NCBI GenBank assembly: GCA_000708835.1 | Contig: DF236980.1 | Coordinates: forward strand, 225,999-289,998 | Direction of reading: 5' to 3' | Source: Klebsormidium nitens | Lineage: Eukaryota > Streptophyta > Klebsormidiophyceae > Klebsormidiales > Klebsormidiaceae | DNA: 64,000 nucleotides | Shown: piece by piece, positions 12,960 through 22,518 of the stretch | How the letters are laid out: every line of letters starts with the position of its first letter | Numbering within the stretch: position 1 is the first letter of the stretch | Translations under genes and position numbers: made by a program | The notes under the pieces: generated by a model | What the model was told of the DNA's origin: nothing | Database searches by the model: none | Seen by the model: the letters and a program-made list of their open reading frames with translations, nothing else

Positions 12960-14246
12960 AATTGCTTTCAAATCTTCGAAGTCTTAGATGCCGGCCATGA
13001 TGCAAACCAAGGCATTCCATACAACCAGATTCGGCTTGTTCCTCTGAACCACGATACTCTGCAATGTATCCATCTTGGGAGTGTGCTGCAAGCCCCGTGT
13101 GGACGAACAGTAAGTCACAACTCCATGTGTCCTTCTCTTGGAGTCCCGTAAAGCATACTCGTTCTGACCCCGACTCAGAGACCCGACACCCGTCGCAGAA
13201 CATACAGCACCAAACAGTCGACAATCCGGAGTGTAGGCGTGCAACTTTTGTTGGCGTGGCGAAACAGGGTTGCTGAGGAAGGCACTCCCTTCTCCTTGCA
13301 AGTCCTTCTCTTCTTCCTCCGCAGAGAGCTAGAGAAGATGGTGTCTTTCTCTGAAGACGAGTTGCAGGATCCCTCGCAATGGTGACGATCTTCTTTCGTG
13401 AGCTGATCGCCCGGAGGTACGTTACCCCCCATAGCAGATCTGAGCCGTCCGATATTCTTTATGGGACGGTTGAGATGGTGAGAAACAGAATCCAATCAAC
13501 ATTCTCCTGCGTGGCAGCTTGGTCGCGAACCTCTCGCAAACCCCGCGGACGGGCAGCGGTGCAGATACAACTTGCCGCGGCCGCGTAAACGTCACGGTAC
13601 GTCGGATCGACTCTGCCACAGCGGAACAGCGCATTGAACTTGACTCTTAACGTTCAATGATAGAGGGGGACAAGAGATTGATAAGAGATTCCCACGTACT
13701 GGGCCTGGCCTCGTTCCCGAGTAACCGTCATTCTTCCTGTCAAATGCTACAAACGCGAAGCAGCCTACGGGGGTGACGCTACGACCTGTGCCGGATGCGA
13801 GCTGCCCAGCTCATTGAATAGTGTCACTCTCGCAAAGCTCTCCAACAGTTCAACAGCCCTACTCCGCCCGCCAACACGTAGTCTGCTCGCGGCGCCTGTT
13901 CGCAGTCTGCTGGTGATCGCAAACAATAGGCGAGACCGAGCAGACGCTTGGTTCCTTCATTCTCCTTGCTCTTCCACATGGACTGAGAGGAGACCGGTCT
14001 GCTCCGACTCATCACTGTTCCTTGCGCCGGCCACACCTCATCAGGTGCAAAACCCTTCCGCATCAGAGGAGAGACCCGTCACCGGCCCCTGTCAGGTACC
14101 GTTAGCACCCGTAAGTACTCGAGCCACAATATGAGTGTTGGCCTTATAACTTGTTGGCACTAGTCAGAAGCCGGTATTAGCCAGGCCACATCACTGCATT
14201 ATTTCACATCCGACCTGGTTTCGATACAAGTACAAGGGCTCGATAG
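12960..14246. other. Intergenic region upstream of the SnRK2-like gene
   Basis: Between the start codon of the SnRK2-like gene and the stop codon of the large membrane-protein gene, both on the minus strand. It should hold the promoter and 5' leader of the former and the 3' end of the latter. Open frames of up to about 106 codons (13814-14134, +) look low-complexity and lack family resemblance. Confidence 0.4.
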
Positions 14247-17200
14247 TCACGACTTTTCAAGTCCTGGAAGCGCTGTCACCGGTAAGTGGCCCCGGTCGTT
14301 GGCGCCGGTCAAAACCCTATAGAAGCCGGGCCACATTTTGCGCTCCTCTAGTTTCTCGGTCGCCTCCTTCAAATTCTGGCAGCCGCGCCCCAGGCGCGCC
14401 ACTTGGGCGGCGTGGGGGAGAACCGCCACCGCAGTCTCCAGCTCCTTACTGCGGGTTAAGATCAAAAGCTGAGGTTAAGCAGTTATATCTGGTCAGCGCA
14501 CTTCGATTAGGAGGTCGCACTAGGTTGTGTTCGTTTAAGAGTTCACGAATATGTGTTGAAGAATCGCCACCGCCATCTTTAGCTCCTTACTGCGGGTTAA
14601 CAAATTTGGATTACGCAGTTAATGCTCCTGGTCAGCGCACTTCGGTTAGAGGTCGCACTAAATTGTGTTCATGTTATTTGTTGACGGATGTGTGGGGAAT
14701 GACCACTACCGCCGCCAGCTTTTTACTGCGGATCAACAAAGTCGGGTTAAGCAGTTGCTCCTGGTCAGCACACTTTGGTTAGGACGTCGCAATGGTTGGG
14801 TTTCGGATTAATGGGAAGTATGTGGTTACCCTGCGTGGGGAAGGATCGCCGCCGCCGACTCCAGCTCTTTACTGCAGCTTAAGAAGTTGAGGTTAAGCAG
14901 TTGCTTCTGGTCAGCGCACTCTGTTTAGGACGTGACTCAAGGTTTTATGCATCTCTGGTTACCTACGAGTGGAGGATAACCGCCACCGCGGATTCGATCT
15001 GCTTACTGCGGGTTAGGAGAAGAAGGTTGAGCAGTGCTTGAATAGCGGACTTCGCTTAAGGGGTCGCATAAGGTTTAATCACGTGTTAGATGGAAATAAG
15101 CGGTATGCAACACGCAGGAGAGGATGCTACCGCCGTCTGCAGCTCCTTGCAGCGGGTTCGAGGGAACCGGGGTTAGGTGTTCAGTGCGGGTCGGGTGCTC
15201 AAGGACAGGCGTTCACCCTCATAAACTGCTCGAAAAGTCAAGGTGCAAGCGCTTGAGCAAGGCTAGACAAGCATCTGTTTCCGTTCAGTCGAAGTTTTGC
15301 TGGGCGACAAATTGATTGGCCACAAGAGGGAATGACCTGTTGCAAAGCACTCATAAGAAAGGACGAGCGAAAGGTATTCACTGTTACCTGATGCTCGCAA
15401 AAGATTAAAGCTCAAGAAACTTTTTCTGTAAAAGTAGAGTATGCAGGGCTCGACGAGCAGACCGTTCAGAAGATGAAGCCACGTCGGTCACATTGAAACA
15501 CGGCTTGAGATGTCACCACAGACACCGACCAAAAAAGGTCTTCGGGATTGCTCGTCTTCTCGGCTCTTTTCTGGACCTTCGAACTTCCCTAAAACGTCGA
15601 ACAGCACACTAGTGGCACCCAACAACTGTTCTCTCAAATTTGTCGACAGGCACCGTCCAATCCAGCGAAGCCTTGACGACATCCTCGCAAACCCTTGACG
15701 TCAGCGGCCTCTGGCAAGCCGCGGTCACCTGTAGGCATACGCCAGCAGCCCAAGAAAACCGTGACGTCATCCACCCGACACTCGTGACGTCAGCCGCGCT
15801 CACCTGTAGGCATACGCCAGCAGCGCAGACGCTGCACTCCCCCCGAGCAGAAGCCACGGCCCCGGCCGCCGAAAGTTGGACCGCTGCATCACGTTGTATC
15901 CCGTCACGCGCACCGCCCGCAGCGCAATTGCCTGTAATCCAAAAATGGGGTCAGATCTGCTAAATGAACAACCCCACGAAAGGTGGTCAAGGAATGATTG
16001 GAAAGGTCTCCAGGCCGCTGTACCACGTCGACCCCGTCACGCGCACCGCTCGCAGCGCAATCGCCTGCAGTGGAAAACTTGGATTTGGATCTGCTAGTCA
16101 ACAACCCAGGACAAGGGGGTTGAGAGGTGATAAGGTTGGACCCTGCAAACGTTGTACTTCGTCACGCGCACCGCCCGAAGCGCGATCGCCTGCGGTCAAA
16201 AATTTGGGTTAGACCTGCTGGTTACCAACACGGGGAACGGTGGTTAAGAGCTAGTTACACAAAGAAAGTGCTGCAGCACGTTGTACCCCGTCACGCGTAG
16301 CGCCCGCAGAGCAATCGCCTGCAATGAAAGATATGGGGTTGGATCTGCTGGTTAGCAACACCTACAAAGGTGCTTAAGAACTGGTTACACAAAGAGAGTG
16401 CTGCAGCATTCGCAGCACGTTGTACCCTGTCACCCGTACCACCCGCAAAGCGTCGCCTAAATTGAGAAACTTTGGGGCTGAGTCTGCTACTTAAGAACAC
16501 GGGAAAAGGTCGTTAAGAGGTGGTTAAAAAGTTGGACCGCTGTGTCGCGTCGTACTACGATACGCGCACTGCCCGCAGCTTGATTGCCTGCGCTCGAGGA
16601 ATGGGGTTAGATCTGCTGATGATGAGTCGGTGGTTAGTATGGTGGTTGAAAACATGATAGAGCGGCTTTGCCAGACCGCTCTATCACGTTTCACCCCGTC
16701 ACCCGCACTGCGTCCAGCTCAACGCTTGCAACAAAATCATAGGGTTAGATCCTGATCCAACAACCCCGGAAGAGGTACTCAAGAGGTCGGATCAGTCGCG
16801 GTCGGCAGGCGAGACTTCCTTTTTTTTCTTTAGGGCCCATCCAGAGCCTGGGCTGTTAGGACAATCGGAAACGTCCGTTCGACAGTACCTGGCCTCGACA
16901 AAGTATTCCGCTACTATGATGCAGACTATCTCGTGAACTTAGGTTATCGAGTCTTGGCTGTGGAATCGTGCAGATTATCGATCACAGGGACGACAGACGC
17001 ACCGCCGGCTTCTGCAATGAGCAATCGAGCCCAAAGTCAAGAATGCCAAAATGAAGGGACGCCAAATCGACTCTCCATAAGCTGACGCTATATGCGGGTC
17101 CAGACACCCCGGCACTCATCACGAAAACTGACGTCAGCAGGACATCACCCCGCCCCCTCACTTGCAACTGGTTGACTACCCCGTGCGCGACCATTCGCAT

Positions 17201-20200
17201 CTGCTCCGCGGCCGCGGCCGCTTTCGCTTTCGTCACGACCGCCGCTTTCGCCGCCGCGGCCGCCGTCTTCGGCGCCATCGCTTTCGCGGCGAGGCCCGCT
17301 TGCGCCGCACCCACCTGCGAGACAAGAAGCTGTTTTCAGGGACGCAACAATGAGCAGTTCTTCGGGAATAGCGACATCGCTTTTGCGGCAATGATCAGTT
17401 GCGCTGCCCCCCCCTCCACGACATATTCTTGATCTGAAGGTGCGCATCGCCGAAGACAGGAGCAGTTGGACAGTTTAAGAGCGTCAATGAATTGACAGCA
17501 TGTGCACGGCCTTTAAGGTAACCTCTTAGACACCACAGTGTTTGCCAATATTTTCTCCGGCAGCAATGTCACAAAGCATGATGCATACAATGAACGGATT
17601 ACTCGTTGTACAGACGTCGAGTTTCTTTGAGCAGGCCCCCCCACAACAACGATTGCGGGCTTCGAGAAATACCGGGCAAACCTCGCCACCTGCTTCCGAA
17701 CTCTCTGGTTACGTCCGTCCTCGAAAGCTCACGTGCTCAAACCTGTGCAACATCTCTTTCTTATCGATATTTATGAGCAGACAACGATCGATAACGAACA
17801 CTACAGAGCTCCTGCTTATGCAGTACCTGAAACAAAGATCGTTAAGATCGTAAACCCACCTGCGGAACAACGGCTTTCGCCACCGCCACGCCCGCGTTCC
17901 GCTTCAGCAGCGCAGCGCCCGCTTTGACCAGGTGAACCGTTTTGGGCACCGCCGAGGCGACCTTCGCTAGGGTGCCGCCCTGAGCGTAGGTCGCCCCCCC
18001 AGCAATCCCGAGCCCAGCCACGATCACCGCCATCCAGGTGTCTTTCTCTTTGGCGCGCCGCTCGGCGTCTTCCGCGGACGCAAGTTCTGGGGCGAATGGA
18101 GACGGAATGGCATGAGTTTGTGCCAGACACAGGCGCAGAGAGATTGATCATCGTTGAAGGAGACGTATTCGACGTGGACGATGAGACAGTTCCCGCCCAA
18201 GATCCTTAACACAAGCGATCCCGCTCCCTACGAAGATGTGACCGGAAAACTCAAGCAAAGCAAAAGAAGCAACTTTACTAGAAGTTGAGACTCGCCTCAA
18301 ACGAGCCCTCAAAACGGAACTACTTCTAGCCCCAAAAGACCTCTCGAGTGACTTTTTAGGAGGTAGGCAATCACGAGGTCAGAAAATTGAACCTTTAGAG
18401 TCCCGCGCTTTGCTTACCGTCGATGCTCCGCCGCAGATCCTGCGGCGTTCGGACACATTCCTCGGACCACAGCGCCACCTCCTTCGGACCGTCCGATGCC
18501 CACAGCTTCCGGATCCAAGGGAGCTGATCCACGGGAACCAGGGCGACGACGTCACCTGACGTCAGCGCCGCTTGCTGCTTGAGCGTGTGGATGAGCGTTT
18601 GTGCGTGAAGGTTGTCCGGCGAAGGATCCAGACTGGGGGCCGATTTACCTAGGACGCAGAGGAGGTTCCGAATCATGAGACACAACTTTTTCGCAAACCT
18701 GTCCATTTCGAAGTGAAGGGCAACGAAAGGAAACGTTTATACAGGCGACCATTGTCGCTCGAAGGAACAAGAGAGTGGTAAGAGAAGGCCCAAACTTGCC
18801 TGCCGAACAGGAAATTGTCGGGAGTGAAACAGTAAGGTTGCCACGAAACCAGAATTTGTCAGAAGGACTGAGGGACACAGACACAGCACAGGAAAGGCGG
18901 GCCCGGGAGCCTGAAAGGGATGCACTTTTCGGAGGGGTTTTCGACTTGCGTCACAGGTAAGGAAGCGAGGAGGGTTGGAAGACAACGAACACTTGGTTCA
19001 TTTCTGGATTGTTGATGAGAAGGGAAACAGGCATTAAATGAGGAAAAGCCAAGAAAACGGCTATGTTACAATTTTGAGATGACAGAAGAGCCTGAACCGG
19101 TGCTCATCGGAGGCTAAGCGTACCTGAGGGCTGGAACGCCGCGCTCCGCGCCACCTCGCAGTACCCCTGCCGCAGGTTTTCCACCCCCACTCGCAGCACC
19201 GTCGCGTTTGCCAGCTGTTCCTCTGCGATTGGCTCGCCCCCCGCCACGTGTCGCATCACCGCGCGCGCGTGCGAGAGAGGCCAGTCCCCCCACTCCCAAA
19301 CGCCGGGAACATTCGGCAGCGCCGTCATGAGCGTTTCGATAGCGGGGGGGAGAAACCAGGGGTGTTCCTCGGGGGGGGCCTCCGCGACCTGATCCTCGAA
19401 ATCGACTTCAGGGGGGTCGTTTCTGGGGGCCGTTTGGGGAGGGGGGAGTTTGGACGCTCGGACCGCTAAAGAGCGGACGGCGTCGTCCGTGGCGTGAGTA
19501 ACAGCCTGGAAACGCAGAGCGGCGCTGGATGTGCCGTGGGGGGTGAAGCGCTTATGCAACGCGCGGCTGAGCTGTTCCCCCCAACTCGCCTTCCCCTTCT
19601 CGGGGGGGTTCTCTTCCTCTTCGGATTGCCCCCCCAGGCTGATTGGGGGCCAAGAGAAGAAAGTGACTCCGGCGTTTTGGCGGTTGGCGGCTTCTTCGGC
19701 GGCGCTTATGTGGCGGAAAAGGTTGGAGCCGAAAAGGGAGTGGAGGAATTGGTCAGCGGCTTGGGTTTGAAACTCGTCCAAGCTGGCGGCGCCGGTGACG
19801 CATCGTTGGAGGACTTCGAAAGCGGAGGTGGGAACGCCTGGGGAAGGGATGGACACGGAGGTTAGCCTCACCCATGATCGGTCAAGCCTGTAGTTGCAAA
19901 AAGGTAGATTGACAGGTGGTCAACAGGTGGCAGAATCTGATCCAAATCGACAAGCCGAAGGAGGATGTTGGAATGCCTATGGAGATGTGACAAGGGTCCC
20001 GCTTGTACCAAGCAGCAGTTTGAGTGGAACCAAGATAGAAATTATTCTACTTAAATGGTGAGGGGGAATAAAGTAACTGGTTCGAGAGGATGGGGAAATT
20101 ATGACTCAGTCAGCGGTTTCGGAAGGGGGTAAGACGAACACTTGCGTTGAAACAAGGGTCTCGTTTCCCCAAAACAGGAGCCAAAAGAGGATCTATGCAA

Positions 20201-21238
20201 GAAGATTTGCAAGCTGATGGAGATTGTGACTGTCACAGCTTCTTATACGATGTCAGCATCTTCCAGATCCAGTGGGATCCCAATGCAAGGACCAACATGT
20301 GGTAAAGGGGTACTGGAAAGCGCTTTGCCTGTGGCAAGCAGTGCAGAAGTGCATAAACCCTGATTCAAAACTCATCAAATACAATATTTGTTGCTGCTTA
20401 CAAACCAAGAAGAACTACAGCACTCACTGAAGCAAGTCGCAAAACTCTAGTGAGTACGACCCAAAAACATGTGACGGCCCTGCAGAGCCTTAAAGTTCTT
20501 TGGTATGCAAAATGAAACAAAAGCTCAACGTACAAAAATGAAGACACGGGAAGCTTCGTTGCTCGTTGAGGTCCTTCACAGGTCTTCTCAGACCCTTGTC
20601 TCTGCACCCATGTGCATGAGGTCCTGTCTGCCAGAGGTGTCTAGTCACGCAAATGCAAGACATTGAGCCCCACCACCTGACATAAGCCCACCATTCTCTG
20701 AGGCAGAACCGCAGAATACTGCCTGCCAAAGCTTACCATGTACGATTCGCCGACTGCACCGACCAGAACTTTGGCCTGTCTAACCTGCAGCCTCACACCA
20801 GCTCAGACTGCTGCGATTGGACGTCATCTCAACCAAGACAGAACTGTAGACTCCCACTCTGCGAAGAAGACATTAGAAGCAAACGACATTCCCACCTTCC
20901 CTAGGGCCTAGTTCCGCACATGCCCTCGCCGCCTGGAACTCTGGCAGGATCCCAACATTTGCCACCACCGCCTTCGGGTTTGCCGCCCCTATCAGCTGTT
21001 CCACATCGCTCGCGCTCCGCTCTGACAGATTGAACCCCCCCAGAACATAAATGGTCGGCCCGCTGCGGCTGTCTCGGAAAGCGAGGACGCGAGCAGCGAC
21101 GTCGGGTGGAAGGTTGAGCTGTTGAATGAGCTTTGCAGAGAGGCTTAGGTCGGAGGGGTGTCTGCCGCCCCAGGCAAAGTCGAGCCACTTTTGCCAGAGG
21201 CTAGGGCTGCGGTTTTGGGGGGAGGCTTGTGCTGTCAT
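14247..21238 (-). CDS. Large membrane-anchored protein, tentative TraB-like N-terminal domain
   Basis: Seven exons: 21238-20896, 19837-19124, 18648-18418, 18086-17860, 17314-17162, 15931-15804 and 14448-14247, total 1998 nt, 665 aa; every junction keeps phase. The N-terminal exon has a TIYVLGGFNLSERSASDVEQLI stretch followed by NPKAVVANV, which resembles the opening strand-helix of TraB/PrgY domains; this is a weak resemblance. The middle is variable and acidic (residues about 170-280). The C-terminal third has an Ala/Lys-rich helical region (about 505-545) and two hydrophobic segments (about 446-462 and 580-597), suggesting a membrane anchor. The last exon encodes a charged helix, ENLKEATEKLEERK-like. 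I do not know its function. Introns 5 and 6 contain tandem arrays that repeat the 3' splice site and start of the next exon; the 5' splice site of exon 6 is also duplicated. Confidence is good for the gene, low for the domain name. Confidence 0.65.
14448..15195 (-). repeat. Tandem array, six units of about 140 bp, carrying repeated 3' splice sites (intron 6)
   Basis: Read on the minus strand, each unit ends in a CGCAG-like acceptor followed by TAAGGAGCTGGA-like sequence, the start of the last exon of the large membrane-protein gene. Exon-start positions are 14448 (true exon), 14589, 14725, 14871, 15005 and about 15149, so periods are 141, 136, 146, 134 and 144 bp. Copies encode versions of S-K-E-L-E-x-A-V-A-x-L-P-H in the same phase as the real exon. 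Two copies (14871, 15005) are followed by GTAACC, which could act as a donor. The 15149 copy has a damaged AG. Copies differ from each other considerably. Confidence 0.8.
15721..15824 (-). repeat. 75-bp direct duplication of a 5' splice site
   Basis: A 29-bp core at 15796-15824 (end of exon 6 with its donor GTGAGC) recurs at 15721-15749 inside the following intron, 75 bp downstream on the minus strand, with one difference that turns the donor into GTGACC. Both copies are followed by a GACGTCA-containing sequence. Use of the second site would add 75 nt but meets TGA at once, because the frame runs TAC AGG TGA. Confidence 0.75.
15900..16745 (-). repeat. Tandem array, seven units of about 132 bp, carrying repeated 3' splice sites (intron 5)
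   Basis: Exon 6 of the large membrane-protein gene starts at 15931 on the minus strand with GCAATTGCGCTGCGGGCGGT. The same block, each time behind a TGCAG-type acceptor, recurs with starts at 16064, 16189, 16318, 16456, 16587 and about 16726 (periods 133, 125, 129, 138, 131 and 139 bp). The copies would encode A-I-A-L-R-A-V-R-V-T-G or close variants. Only the first copy continues into the full exon with its hydrophobic segment and donor. The rest of each unit is intron sequence rich in CTAACC/TTAACC, which resembles branch-point motifs. The copy near 16726 lacks a clean AG. Confidence 0.82.
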
Positions 21239-22518
21239 GCTGGAGTGGTTTCTAGGCAGGGCTGGTGATTCTATCGGTCTCTAGGTTGGTACAGTATGCT
21301 CCAGATATAATACTGGGCTGGTAAGGGGGTCGAGGGCACGTCAGGTGCGGAGCAGGTAGATCTTTGAATTTGGGTTTTTACTGTTAGCTTTCCTCCTAGT
21401 ACAGCGTGAGCTAATGATGAGAATTCTAGGGAATTTGCCGACTCTTTGGCAGTCAACTCAATTGATAGTGGTACCGAGTTGGTGAAATGAGGAAGCTACG
21501 GAGTTGCTTGTAGTTGCTGGCTGAGCGATCAACTAAGATCCATCGGAGCGGTATATAAGAAAGGATCGCTGCTGTTTAAGCTGGGTACGTAGAGACCTTG
21601 GTCAAGTGGCTATAAGTTTAGAGGTACGAAGAAGAACACAAAAGCCTCCCTCACAAGTATTGAAGACCTGAGTTACAACTTTGTTCAGACACGAACGGGC
21701 ACAAACCACCACCAATTGCTTGCCTTGCAATTGACAGCCCGATGACATTTACTTACTGGCATCTCGGTTCGTGCGCTCAACTACTCAGTGTTGAAACCAA
21801 CACTGCTCCTATGCGGCAATCAAACAAGAAGGCAACACCCTTTCCTCTGCGGAGCAATCATGCCTGTTGCTAATATCCAGCTCTGAATTCCCCTGTGCCA
21901 AGGAGCAGCGTTGACAAAACAACTTAACCTGCTCTATCGTTCAGGAGAAAGGTCAAATCTGCCTAAAATGTTACAAGGAATGGCGGCCATGGTCGCTCAT
22001 GATCTGCTGACTCTGCTCCTGCACGACATGAACGAATATTGTGCGCCAAACAGCACCCGTTCATGCGATGGCCACTTTCAGGGATCCCGCAGAATGAGAA
22101 TCGCGCCAGTGCCAAAACATCTGTGCGCGTTCCTGGAGCTTACCCTAGGGCCTAGACCAGTTGACTACGGTATGATCTGAGGGTTACAAATTTTGCGCGG
22201 CGATTTGCAAAGGTCGCGCAAATGTTCAAAGCGCTTTTCTTCCTCTAGCTCGTCACAGCAGCTCAGACTCGTCAGAGTCAGAAGCCTGCAATGCTGCGGA
22301 AGGCGCTTTCTTTGTTCAAAGTCTGAATGCTCTGCAGCATCCCCTTCATGTTGGATACAGTCTTTAGCTAAGCTTTGAACTTGTAAGAAAATAAGCTAAA
22401 ATAGAGGGTGGTCCCTAATCTGATTGGGAGGCAAACGCCAGAGAGTGGGGTTTGCTGCAGTCCATGTCTGGCGGAGCTGCTAATCTCAAATGCAAAGAGA
22501 GAAACATATCTTAGAGCA
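21239..22518. other. Divergent intergenic region
   Basis: Between the start codons of the large membrane-protein gene (-) and ALG14 (+), 1280 bp, so it should hold both promoters and 5' leaders. Short open frames on both strands carry no family signal. Confidence 0.45.

Noticed and set aside
13814-14134. 106-codon plus-strand frame
   Set aside because: Low-complexity, no family resemblance, no splice context; likely chance or a leader region.
14448-16745. Regular repeats with spacers, superficially like a CRISPR array
   Set aside because: Units are tandem and diverged along their whole length, contain splice sites and lie in introns of a nuclear gene; no short palindromic repeat or unique spacers.
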